From Carex sylvatica (taxonomy: Eukaryota; Streptophyta; Magnoliopsida; Poales; Cyperaceae), in assembly GCA_964058845.1 (NCBI GenBank), contig CAXKVR010000191.1, positions 1 to 64,000 on the forward strand: DNA of 64,000 nucleotides. Reading direction: 5' to 3'. Both the position numbers and the translations under genes were made by a program. Position 1 is the stretch's first letter, and the number at the start of each line of letters is the position of its first letter. Below are positions 37,423 to 48,813 of this stretch, piece by piece. Under the pieces are notes generated by a model. It did no database searches. It saw only the letters and a program-made list of their open reading frames with translations, and had not been told where the DNA came from.

Positions 37423-38640
37423 ACTACTGAACAGCAGACAAAACAAATGATCAATTTTCTCATGTAAATGTAATTGATAGAAAACGAGATCCTTGCTCCG
37501 TTAAGTTAATTATCATCAGTTATGATTTTTTTTCTTAAGATAACCATATTTTTGTTATATATTATGACGAATGGACATGTTGGGCTCAAGTAATATATTA
37601 ATTTATTTTCTATGTATTTAAGTTAGTTATATAAATTATTTTTTATTTAATAAGTATTCATTAGCCTTTAACGGATAACAATATAATAAAAGATAAAATT
37701 GATGTTTAACAATTAACGATAGGTCATTGTGGACGGATAAGAGTCATTTTCATATATATGAGTAATAAAATAACTCAATCTAATTCTTTTTTGAGTAAAG
37801 GATGGAGATTAAGTCATCCAACTATTTAATATCTACAAAATATTATTCTCTCGAATTTCAAATATGCAATTTCCCACAAAAAAATATCATTACTTTTACC
37901 TCTATACTAAAAGTTGATTCTCAACTACATTTAAATTTTATCATATTCATTTATTTCTAACGTTAATCACGTACAAATTTATTCTTGTTATGTATGCCTC
38001 TCATCTCATCATATATTTTCATCAAACTTGATTTAGCAGGATGTCAGGATAATAGACTATGTTTAAGAGAACAAATTTAATATTTTAGTATAGGGTAATT
38101 TAGGATGTATTATTTATAGGATTCTCTTTTTAGAGATTTATATTGCTATAAATTATGTCATTTGTATTTTATGTAAATATAAAGTCAAAAATACAATTAA
38201 GCTTCCTCATAAATTTCTGTCTCTTATTTCTTGCCTCTCCTTCGTCAAAACCCTAACAATTATGTCAAGTTTAACATGTATATTTATGCAGAAGTGACAT
38301 CTACCAAATAAAATTTTATATAACTCATGCTTAATAAGTATTTTAATTATATATAAATTTATCCTAACAAATATTAGGCATAAATTTAAACTAATACATC
38401 GTCTTCGAATAAATCTAAGAACGGATCCAAATTGCTTGCTTCTAATATGAGAAGTTGCCTGACTTTTTATCTGATGTGGTGTCAACCAGTGTCCAAATCA
38501 CATATTAAAGGCTATATTTGATTGTGCAGTAAGAAGTAGAGTAAATTTCTTACTCTACACTTAATTAGATAAACGAGGAGTTAAAAAAAGAAGTAAGGTG
38601 TGATAAAATGTGAATTAATTTAGATTAAGTTACTTCACAT
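37423..38640. other. AT-rich spacer
   Basis: No gene recognised. A short hairpin AGTAGAGTAAATTTCTTACTCT lies near 38533-38554. Confidence 0.45.
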
Positions 38641-38648
38641 CTACAGAT

Positions 38649-39065
38649 AGTGTGAGAAAAATGACACGACGGAGTCAGCTCCATCACGGAACGTCACGGT
38701 TACAACACGGAACGGCACGACACGTGTTACTGTTCCGTGCCATGACTCGCGGATTGTGTGTCGTGACCACCCCTGACATTTTGTTCACGGTACAACACGT
38801 AAAAGATCCGGTCACAGCATGACACGTAATCACGCGAGTCACGTATAATTAGAACCGTTAGATCTTAATCAAATAGTAAATCTAAAAAAAACTAACTTAA
38901 ATTATAAAAAAAAATAGTTAAACATGAAAAACGTAACTAACTTAAATTTTGAAAACGGCGTGACTCACATGCCGTAATCATTTCTTGACATTTTGATCAC
39001 AGCACGATATAAATCACTGTTCACTTAATCACACCAGCAACACAGTACTTTTTTTTTCACTCTAT
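38649..39065. mobile_element. hAT-like MITE
   Basis: Exact 8-bp duplication CTACAGAT (38641-38648 and 39066-39073). Ends are AGTGTGAGAAAAATGACAC and, inverted, AGAGTGAAAAAAAAAGTAC. The interior repeats GGAACGGCACGACACG and CACGGTACAACACG-type motifs in both orientations. Confidence 0.78.
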
Positions 39066-39073
39066 CTACAGAT

Positions 39074-40622
39074 AAATTAATTTACTCCATATTTACTCCA
39101 TATTTACTCCACCCGTAGAGTCAATTGACACACCGTACAAAAAATTGTATGAATACCAATTTGAGTGCGTATCTTGTGAGATATCTCATTTTTTGCGTGA
39201 CCGACGTGTCGGGTGTCTATTCGGGGATGGCGCAGGGGCCAGTATTATTCGAGCTTTGAGATTCGTGCAGAGCGTCATTGAACAGTTGAATTTTCCTAAA
39301 AGTCACGCAAAATATGAGATATTATGTACACTTACTCCACCTGTAGAGCCAATTGACGCAAAGAAATTCGGAGGCTGCCACAACATGCTTCCACGTATTG
39401 ATACACCGTACAGGGGTTAGAGTCTACATGGTCGGCATCCCTTTCATTCGTGCCACCTGTAAATCTTTTACGGCCAGGGTTCATCGCGTATTTGTGGGGC
39501 CATCCTGTCAACTGTGAGCAGCCTGGTAAGGATTAAATATCTTCCCAAGGGCTTTTCACTCAAAAAAAAAGGATTAAATATCCTCTTCATACTTCGTACT
39601 TCAAAGAGCTCCTTCTGAAACTTACAAAATCTAAGAATAACCTACAATATTATCTCATATTGGAAAATTTCCACTAACCCTCAACGAAAAAAATAACCTA
39701 CAGTTATTCGTGTATGATTTTTTAGTTAAAAAATTGTGCGCACATTTATATCAAGTGAGAGTATTAAATATTACACGATTTATAAGCAATATTAAGCATA
39801 CTACTTTTGAATATTGATCATCACTATATTTCACCACATTTACATATAAATTTAGACAATTTTGTACTCAAAATGTTTAAACAATATGTAATTATCATCA
39901 GACTTTTAAACTGTGAGGCTCCAATACATATGGAGGTCAACGTATAAAATTTTCTTACAGATAATGAGATCAATTTTAAAATATCATAATATTTTACTCT
40001 AAATTGTACAAAAAATCATATGTAAATATTAAAAACTTAAAATTATGTGAGAAAATTGATCCTATACCTTTTCAAGTAAATCAACTTCTGATGATGATGA
40101 TGATTATTATTATTATCATTGTTATTATTGTAGTTGGAACATTTCTCTTTGCATGTGACGACTTATTCACAAAATCATAATGTGCAATATTATTAATGAA
40201 AAAAGTTTTTTATGATAATGATTTAGCAAGAAACAAACTCAAGATTTATGTATTTGAACCATAATATAAAATTATTTGCTCTCGAAGCTTAAAACTATCG
40301 TGATGGGCAAAATTTTGATTTTATATTCTTATCAATTGTAAGTTTTTTTTGTTTTTTTTATTAAAGGTTGGAGTATTGTAAATTTATTTTGTTATCAAAG
40401 AGTATTCAAATCATAGAAAGACATGGTGATGCAAAAATAGTTCATAAATTACTAGATTATAACAAAAACTTGCAATATCAAATGATTAATATGAGGCTGA
40501 TAGAATATATGACAGGTTATCAAAGCTAAAATAAATTTTACCAAAACGTTATAAACCAAAAGAAATATGTAACTGAATATGTATAATACTACGCATCCTA
40601 CTAGCATATTCTAGCACTTTCG
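39074..40622. other. Spacer with direct and inverted repeats
   Basis: ATTTACTCCACCCGTAGAG (39102-39120) recurs as ACTTACTCCACCTGTAGAG near 39330. ATATCTCATTTTTTGCGTGAC (39181-39201) pairs with its inverted copy at 39302-39322 (20 of 21 positions). No gene recognised; the 91-codon frame at 39145-39420 lies on this repeat structure. Confidence 0.5.
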
Positions 40623-40797
40623 GAATGCATATCCTCTACATTAACTTAAAAATGAATCTTTTGAATTAGTGAATTTTAACTGTCTGATTTCAAATGGAGT
40701 CAATTTGGTCCTGCTTATGATATAGGGGCTCTTTAATATTAGTGCGGATTTAGTCTGTGTGAATCATAAAGCAGATCGGATGATCAATATTCGAGGG
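40623..40797. mobile_element. Right-truncated MITE copy (GAATGCATATCC family)
   Basis: Begins GAATGCATATCCTCTACATT and follows the order of the intact copy at 26440-26656 (CTTATGATATAGG, CTTTAATATTAGT, GATCAATATTC). The right terminus is absent. The next bases are the target duplication of the hAT element at 40806. Confidence 0.75.
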
Positions 40798-40805
40798 GTT
40801 GAGAG

Positions 40806-41871
40806 TAGGGGTGTAAACGGAGCTGGATTAGGATTTAGGGTATTGCAAATTTTGTATCTTAGAAATTCATATATCTTAATTATCTGATCATTATTTGTTT
40901 TATATCCGTATTCGAATTCGTGAACTATCCGTTTAAGGCGAATTTGATTTTGAATAATTACTAGATTATGAATACGTATTCGGATAATTTTTGGATATCC
41001 ATAGAAGATCCGGATACGGATTCGAATACAGAGTTCTAAACGAAACGAATATCCGGACTATCCGAAATACAATAATTTGAATACGTATTCGGATAATTTT
41101 TGAATATCCATAGAAGATCCGGATACGGATTTCTAAACGAAACGAATATCCGGACTATCTGAAATCCAATAATTTCCAGATACAGATACAGATTCGGAGT
41201 TTTAATTTGAATACGTATTCGGATAATTTTTGAATATCCATAGAAGATCCGGATACAGATTCGAATACGGAGTTCTAAACGAAACGAATATCCGGACTAT
41301 CCGAAATCCAATAATTAATAATTTCCAGATACAGATTCGGAGTTTTAATTTGAATACGTATTCGGATAATTTTTGAATATCCATAGAAGATCCGGACTAT
41401 CCGAAATCCAATAATTTCCGGATATAGATTCGAAGTTTTAAACGGAGCGGATATCCGGACTCTAATAAAAAAAGAATTAATATTTGCTATAAGTGAGATT
41501 TGAACCCATGTACTCCCATCTCAAGACCTTTAAACTAAGCTTCAAACCACTACACTACAACTTCTTTTGGTACCATTCCTTTATTTGATATATATATTAT
41601 CCCTCATCTCTCCATCCACTTATAGTTATCATTAATATTTATATTTAATTTTTTAAATAATATTTGTATCTTAAAAATTCATATATCTTTATTATCTGAC
41701 TATTATTCGTTTTATATTCGTATTCAAATTCGTATCCATGAACTATTTATTTAAAATAAATTTAATTTTAAATTTTAATATTTATTTACTACCCATATTC
41801 GCTCATTATACGACAAATACGAATACGGTATGAGCATCATCCGCTCCGTATCCGCTCCGTTTACACCCCTA
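40806..41871. mobile_element. hAT-like non-autonomous element, 1.07 kb
   Basis: Exact 8-bp duplication GTTGAGAG (40798-40805 and 41872-41879) and perfect ends TAGGGGTGTAAACGG/CCGTTTACACCCCTA. The left half has at least four direct copies of a block containing GAATACGTATTCGGATAATT (40968, 41081, 41212, 41351). The right half matches 14690-15000 of the element at 14524. This is the best-preserved member here. Confidence 0.9.
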
Positions 41872-41879
41872 GTTGAGAG

Positions 41880-42461
41880 ACAAAAGGTACAAAGTAGCCT
41901 TCTGGAATAAATTTTCAAAAAGCAAAAGGTGACCGTGAAAATATCCTACTGACAAATAGGGACCTGACCTCTCTTCGTCGGCCGGGGCCGCTTTCTAGAA
42001 ACTTGGCTGCTCTCGGACTCGTCTAGAACGATCCAAATTAAAATATTCCTCAAATAAATTTGTCTATGCAATTTTAATTTTAATTTTTAATCATACTGAA
42101 AGGTTAATGACCGTTGGATTCTCCAGATTAAAAAAATGATTAAATCATTGTCAAATCATCCTTTTTTTCTTAAATATGTTATCTTTAATTATTATTATTT
42201 GACTTTTTAGGTTCATATATTACGCCAAAATTTACCTCTGAAATTTTATTCTTCAAGAGAAATATAATATTCTTTTCAAAATAAAATATGTGGAATATGC
42301 ACTTGGCTGGTAGCAACATGGTCAAAACAAATAATTTATAATTATTACTAGTTTACTACACAAGCACACTCCATGCTAAAACGTATATCGTCATCAGTCA
42401 TCAGCTTATGCAAAAACAGTTTGACAATTTCTTCTCAAAAAAATAAATAAATAAAAACAGT
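41880..42461. other. Spacer
   Basis: No gene recognised. The target-site region is itself partly duplicated: AAAACAGTTTGACAATTTC at 42413-42431 and AAAACAGTTTGGCAATC at 42454-42470. Confidence 0.5.
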
Positions 42462-42469
42462 TTGGCAAT

Positions 42470-43168
42470 CTATGTTATACGGATACGCCATATTAGATTC
42501 CGTATCAGTATCCGATACGTATCGGATACCGATACGCGTCCGATACGGCCACGATACGTATTCGATACGCCAGCTGGCGTATCAGATGACGTGGCGTATC
42601 TCTAACATTTCAGATACGGTCGCGATACGCGTTGAATCGTATCTGATACGGATGTTTCAGCGAGATACGGCGGGATACGGGCGGATGAACCGTGCTCGCA
42701 CCCGTGAGCCGCGACTGTGAGCCGACTTGAGCTGCTCCGCACCTGTGGACCGCGTATACACCAGGCCCGCACCCGTGAGCCGCGACTGTGAGCCGCTCCG
42801 TACCTGTGGACCGCGTATACACCAGCTTAAATATTTTTTTTTTCGGCCAGAGCCTTGGTTCGAACTTGGAAAGCCAAAAGTTTTATCCACTCCGCAAGAT
42901 TTTGTTTGTGTTTAATTACATTAACTTTATTATTTAATATCAACTCTTATATTAAGTCTTTAGTTTTTTATACCTTGATTAAGTTTTTTAATATATTCAT
43001 CTTTTTAATTATATTTTTTTATGATTATTTAAATGTAATATACAAATTAATAAAAAATAATATATATATATAATAAAGGTATCGTATCATAAATTTTTGC
43101 AAATTGCCGTATCACCGTATCCGTATCATATTCGATACGATACCTGTATCCGTATCCATGCAACATAG
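42470..43168. mobile_element. hAT-like element directly upstream of the HSF gene
   Basis: Exact 8-bp duplication TTGGCAAT (42462-42469 and 43169-43176). Ends CTATGTT...AACATAG are inverted. Dense GTATCGGATACCGATACG-type repeats lie at both ends, and a GC-richer segment (42660-42830) contains the tandem-like CCGCGTATACACCAG and GTGAGCCGCGACTGTGAGCC. Frames inside are repeat translations. Confidence 0.82.
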
Positions 43169-43217
43169 TTGGCAATTCTTTTGCCTAAAAAATACCTTTC
43201 CCAAAGAAAAATTCTCT

Positions 43218-43227
43218 AGAAACTTCT
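43218..43227 (+). promoter_or_regulatory. Heat-shock element core upstream of HSF
   Basis: AGAAACTTCT fits nGAAnnTTCn. It is 135 bp before the start codon and 50 bp from the end of the upstream hAT element. Additional GAA/TTC units flank it (GAAAAATTC at 43206, CTAGAAATT at 43240) with imperfect spacing. Class A2 HSF genes are typically heat-induced through such sites. Confidence 0.5.
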
Positions 43228-43362
43228 ACACAAAAAACTCTAGAAATTGGTCCCCGACTCCCCGTCACTCATTTAAACCGCTCCCCACCCAGAAATAGAA
43301 ACAGCATCAGAAACAAGGGGAAAAAAGAGAGTACCACCTAAGCATATCGCCATTTTTCCAAT

Positions 43363-44725
43363 ATGGAGCGACAGCAGTTTGTACCAGTGAAGAAGGAAGA
43401 AGATGAAGAAGTGATAGAGATAGAAGAGATGATGCCATGTGTGCCACAGCCTAAGGAGGGTCTACACGAGGCAGGGCCGGCGCCATTTCTCACTAAGACG
43501 TTCGACATGGTGGGGGATCCGGCGACCGCCGACGTCGTCTCTTGGGGCCAGGCAAAGAACAGCTTTGTAGTTTGGGACCCTCACCGCTTCTCGGCCATGC
43601 TTCTTCCAAGATATTTCAAGCATTCTAACTTCTCCTCCTTTATCCGCCAGCTCAACACCTATGTATGTGTGTGCATATGAATTTATCAGTTCTTTTCTAT
43701 TTTACTAAGTTTTGTGTAGTAATGTTGATATAGAAATTGCAAACTGTAGGGTTTCAAGAAGGTAGATCCTGACAGATGGGAATTTGCAAATGAGGATTTC
43801 TTATGGGGCCAGCGCCACCTGTTGAAAAACATCAGGCGCCGACGTGGTACTTCTTGCAGTGGTACATCTGGCAGCAGTAGCAGTACGACTAGTATCGCTG
43901 CCACATGCGTGGAGTTGGGAGACTTTGATGTCGAGACCGAAATTGAGAAGCTGAAGAGAGACCGAAATCTGCTGATGATAGAGATAATTAAACTAAAGCA
44001 GCAACAACAAAGCTCCCGCAAAGAGATGATTGAGATGGAGCAGCGTGTGCAGGTATGTACCCGATTGAAATTTGACAAATTCTATGGTTTAATTGGCTTG
44101 TTGCACATGCCAACTGATCATTTGTATATCAATGCATGGCTAATTTGGTGGCTTCCAATTGCTTTGTATTTATTTTGTGGTTAAGTGTAGAGAGGTAGGG
44201 TGTAACTAACAAAATAAAAGTTCTTCATTTGGCTATGCTTTTCCAAGAAATTTCATGGTTGATTAACACTAGCTAGTCACTAGTCATGTATGTGTCTTGT
44301 ATGAATCAACCCAAATTCTCAGTAAGATCTGTTCTCAACATAAATTGGTTATTTGTGCACAGGGAACAGTGAAGCGGCAAGGGCAAACCATGTCGTTTCT
44401 AGCACACGCACTAAAAAATCCCGAGTTTGTGCAACAATTGGCCGCACGATGCGATAAAGATAAGGTACAGCTAAATGGTATGAAGAAACGAAGATTGCTT
44501 GGACAGAACAGTCTGCAAGATATGGAGAAGTTGTTGTTGGATAGTGTTGAGAGTGAGGAGGGGTTCGGAGAAATAGAAGGCATCAGCGAGGATTTGATTT
44601 GGGATGAGTTGGTGAAGGAAGAGTCGGTCGAGCAGGTTGGCGGGCCCGAGATGAACCTTGATGTGGAAGAATGGGGAGAAGTAGATGAGTTAGTTGAACA
44701 TGTAGGATTCTTCGGTTTGCCTTAG
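43363..44725 (+). CDS. HSFA2-like: Class A heat-shock transcription factor, HsfA2-like
   Basis: Exons 43363-43662, 43750-44052 and 44363-44725 give a 321-residue nuclear transcription factor binding heat-shock elements. Seen: DNA-binding domain at about 40-132 ([10 protein letters not shown]...[23 protein letters not shown], split by the usual intron after NTY). Basic cluster KNIRRRR (126-132); heptad HR-A/B coiled coil about 160-220 with the class A-type spacing; second basic cluster KKRR (242-245). AHA-like activator [10 protein letters not shown] (278-287); a nuclear-export-like tail ELVEHVGFF. In Arabidopsis HSFA2 sits close to MAX1, supporting an A2 assignment; A6/A7 classes are alternatives. 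Odd: a further intron interrupts HR-A/B. Reading through it gives a stop at 44184. Confidence 0.9.
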
Positions 44726-45879
44726 TGTATATATGGTGATTGATGCTCGAGTCTATTAATATGCAAATATGGTGTGGTAACAGTACGTATTTAACGCATT
44801 AAACTATAAGGTTTTTAGATGTTTGATGAAAATGGGTGTGGTGATTCGTCTGTGTTGTACAATTTCGGAGCAATTAGGGTTTTTCTCCTCTTTATGGTTT
44901 CTTGGGTGTTAATGTAGATAGGTGATATATCCATAATTAGCTAAATGCATGCATGTACTTTCATTGCTATGAGATAGCAATGAGGTAAAAATTGATAAGT
45001 TTTTTTTTTTTTTTCCTCGATTGTAGGTTGAAGATGGATAAGAGATTCCCCAAGGGATGTGCTGTGCGTCTTAATCTCTTTGTTACAGTTTCCATTTTGT
45101 TCTGCTAATGTTATAACTGATGGTGTATATATATTCTGCACTTGTTTTGTAGACAGAAATTCGGCAAAGAATTCAGCATCAGTTGAATTACATGTTGAAA
45201 ATCTGACTTATATTTGTAAATTAATTCTTATAATTCTTAAACTTTAGGATGGTATCAACCTAACTTTTGCATTTTCTTTGAAATAATATTTTATGATTCT
45301 CTATGGACTATGGTTAACAGGATTAATCGCACTGACGGGCCCAACTAAGACTATTATTAGTCTCTTATCGGAAGGTCGTTTTACTGTTGGATGACGTTCT
45401 CGAAACCATCTCCAAAACGGTCATGATATTGTTTGGTTTTATTTTCCTGGACTTTGTTGGTTAGTGTCATTATGTAATAAATTTATTGGCATCGTGCGAC
45501 AAATTTAGGCCTGTTGGGCAGCAGCTGATCCCGTGAGTTTTTAGAGAAAAAGTGGCTTCATTCATAAATTTTCCTACTGACAAGCTCTGTTCGGCATAGT
45601 TACTGAATTTTTTTCTTCTCACATGCACTGTAACCGACAAATCAATTTGATCTATATTCGAAGCTCATTCTTAATTCATGTGTTTGCCAAACAGAATCTC
45701 ATTGTTTGGACATTGGTTGTAATATTCATTTCCAATATGGTTTTTTTACCCTTCTCTTTCCTCATCACTTGTAAGAAAAAAAAAATTATATCAAAGCTCT
45801 CTTTTTTTCTCAAGAGCTGAAGCTATTGTATTTTTTTTTTTTTTTTTTGCTGTCAAGAAGACATTAATTACAAGAAGGT
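44726..45879. other. HSF 3' flank and spacer
   Basis: 3' region of the HSF gene, then AT-rich spacer. CTGTTCGGCATAG (45588) and TTTGCCAAACAG (45685) look like inverted termini of a small, poorly defined MITE. No gene recognised. Confidence 0.4.
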
Positions 45880-45888
45880 ATTAATTTG

Positions 45889-46281
45889 GAGTCTGGTTAA
45901 TATGACATTAGTGTCATATGACACCAATTACAAAATTGATCGGATAAATTTTCAACAACTAATATAAACCGTTCAAACCAATTTATTTTATGAGTAATGC
46001 GTTTACATGCACAAAAATTTATATTTTCTAGTTATTTTAATATCAAATCGAGAGGTCAAAAATATTGAAAAATGAATGCATTAAAATTAACGTAAAAACT
46101 CACACATTTGATTGGTTGACTTGATAAAATAAATTCAAAAAATTATAAATTTTGCATGTAAACGTGCAACTAATGAAATAGATAGGTTTGAACGGTTTGG
46201 ATTCACCGTTTGAAGTCGAGTCAATAGGTTTTGGAGTTAGTATTATATAGATTCAAATGACACTGATGTCATACTGGACTC
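45889..46281. mobile_element. Foldback MITE, AGTCTGGTTAATATGAC family
   Basis: Exact 9-bp duplication ATTAATTTG (45880-45888 and 46282-46290). Ends GAGTCTGG and, inverted, GAGTCCAG lead to a shared TATGACATTAGTGTCAT/TATGACATCAGTGTCAT. Same family as the intron element at 20781-21153. Confidence 0.85.
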
Positions 46282-46290
46282 ATTAATTTG

Positions 46291-47487
46291 TACTGTTTTG
46301 TATTGTTACATATGAGTACATTTTTACGACCTTGACTTAAAAAAAAAACAAAAGTATATAAAATTATTTCTAACGGTAAAAAGTTAAGCTAGTTTAATAT
46401 ACATAAATCCAAAAATTGAAACACAAAACTTAAAATAATTAAACATACAAATAGCATTTAAATAATACAATAATGATTGATTAAACAAAAAATTTCAAAT
46501 AATTAAGCAAAATATAATTTAAAAGTACATGAAATTTTAATTGAACAAAACACAAGACTAATTTTTAAGTTAAACTTATATATTAATCATAATCAGTGAT
46601 TAGTATCAATACACTTAATATAATTTAATTTTAGTATTATATTTTCTACATAAAAAGAAAAAAAAATTAACTTTCTAATAAAATTTTCATGCATTTATCG
46701 AACACCTATATTCTAAAAAAATTTATTCCCACAAAAATTTATTGTTGCCGAACAGTCTTAGGACCGTCAACCTCTGTGCCCCTTTTTATTCTCAAATACC
46801 TGGTTTTAAGTGGACAGCGTTTTTTCCTCAAAAAGGTGGACCGTCGTTTGAATTACTAGTTTGATGTTCTTATTATCTTATATAGTTATATTGAGATCAA
46901 ATAAAAAGATTCGGATGCCGACTACCCGAGGAGTGCAGTACTGATTGCATAAATAAGTTGGGGAATGATGAAGGTCAAAAGGAAGAAAAGTAAAAAAAAA
47001 AAAAATGGAGTTTTCTCTCGGAAGATGTTATCATATTTGCTCGTTTAAATTGTAATGGTAGTTCTAAGTTCTAACATTGCATAGTCATAATAGCTTACTG
47101 CAATCTACACTGCGCGCATGACCCTATAGCTATTCAAAAAGGGAACCAGGTCCTCTTACAAGGAAATTAGTAGCCAATCTCCACAGCTGATTTGGCTCAC
47201 CTTTTCAATGATTTCCAGAGGTGATAACTTGTCAGCCCCGGCGGATAAATTATCCACAATGAACACTATAAGAACTCTGTGCAACTGGTACAAGGTACAT
47301 GCATTGTGGTACACACAGCACAAATATAATACATGTCCCCAAAGTATTGTGGCGTGAGGTAGTGGAATACATATCCATGGTTTTTTGTATCACAAAAATG
47401 AATTAAAAGAACACGAAACTATGATACAACATAATCTAAACCAAAACAAAATTAGCAAAAGAAACTACAAATCTGATCTTGATGTCA
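46291..47487. other. Spacer downstream of the FHA gene
   Basis: AT-rich; includes the probable 3' untranslated region of the FHA gene at its right end. No gene recognised. Confidence 0.45.
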
Positions 47488-48782
47488 TCAATCGTACTCT
47501 TCGTCTACAAATTCTTCTTCTTCCTCCTCTAGTTCTCTGTTATCCATTTCTTCCGCCTCTTCTTCATCACCAGTGACAATAAATCTACCTAAGGTTTCAT
47601 CATCTCCATCATCAACCTCTTCATTTTGAAACGTGGAATCATCCTCATCTTTGACCGTCTCTTTTCTTGGTTTTTTCAAATCTCTAGATCTCGTAGTATA
47701 TTTAGATCCTTTTGGACTGCTTGTATCTCTTGCAATAAGGTCTTTCTCTTCTTCACTTTCTACAGTCCAGTTCTCATCCCCCTCTTCTTTGCCTCTTTTC
47801 TTTCCTGCTCTACTGCTCTTGCTTTTTGAAGTGCCATCCTCACTGGTAAAGTCATCTTTTTCATTCTCAGAGTCGGAATTTTCTTTTGGTGTATCAAGGT
47901 ACCAGTTCCAGTTCTTCATTGGGCGTATCTTTCCCTTAGGGTACTTGTCAAATTCATGTCCCATGACCAGAAACCCGAATTCTACATATATGGTACAATG
48001 TACATTCTTTAATTTATACTGCAGTTGCAATATTAAATACTGAAATCGACTGGTTTTCAATAAGTATCATAATAAAATTTTCACACAATGAAACATTTCA
48101 TTATCCAATATAATCTTATAATTGGTATAGTTAGTTCAAGAATCATTGCATGCACTCTGTTCAGTGAAATGCCAAAAAGACAATGGTGTATGCATACACG
48201 GTATATAGAAAATTAGAAATGAATAGAAGTGCCCTTTCACATATTTAGTTCTCATATATTGAAAATTTGAAATACTAATGCTCAACTTAAACATCAGAAA
48301 CTAGCAAAATTACCTTCAACAGGATCAATGTTTGACAAATCCAAGTTCTCCGCCTCAAATTCCAAATCAAATTTCCCATCTGCTCCAACTTCCTCTTTCA
48401 ATTCCTCCTTATCTCTCTCCTCTCGCTCCCTTCTCCTCTCCATAGTCCTCCGCTCTCTCCGTTTCACTGCCTCCAAAATCGACCTCTCTACCTCTCTCTT
48501 CACAACCCAAAATATCGGGCTTTGTATTGACAAAGACAGCCTATCTCCGTCTCTCAGCTCTCCCTTCTCGCCACGTCTACAAACTTTCTTGCAACCATTG
48601 GTCAGAATCAAGATAGGGTTCTTTCCGATTACTTCAAAAATGAGCGTCGATTCGGGGGTGAACGTCAGCGACACGTGGCGTCGTGATACGGTAGGGTTGG
48701 ATGAGATGTTGGATCGACCAAAAGTGGTGGTGGTGTTGTCGATTGAGATTTTATCACCAGTTTCTTCTGATTGGAGCTCCAT
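47488..48782 (-). CDS. FHA-domain protein with acidic C-terminal tail
   Basis: Two exons, 48782-48314 and 47981-47488 (reverse strand, GT-AG intron), encode 320 residues. The N-terminus is an FHA phosphothreonine-binding domain: FGRS (21-24), SRRH (33-36), and NG (62-63) fit the conserved G-R-S, SxxH and N positions. Residues about 94-130 are a highly charged, arginine/glutamate-rich helix. After the short block EFGFLVMGHEFDKYP...KNWNWYLD the tail is low-complexity, lysine-rich then strongly acidic, ending in a run of glutamates. This pattern suggests a nuclear protein. Plants have an uncharacterised group of such FHA proteins; I cannot assign a specific role. Transcribed towards the HSF gene, 2.8 kb away. 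Confidence 0.87.

Positions 48783-48810
<28 letters not shown>
48783..48810 (-). repeat. (CT)14 tract in the FHA gene leader
   Basis: On the coding strand an uninterrupted CT repeat runs up to the start codon of the FHA gene. It mirrors the TC-rich leader of P450 gene 2. Confidence 0.9.

Positions 48811-48813
<3 letters not shown>

Noticed and set aside
39145..39420. 91-codon frame with mixed composition
   Set aside because: Lies across direct and inverted repeats, shows no family motif and no promoter.
45509..46755. Larger hAT-type element with ends GCCTGTTGGGCAGC and, inverted, GACTGTTCGGCAAC
   Set aside because: Ends are only loosely similar and no matching 8-bp duplication was found.
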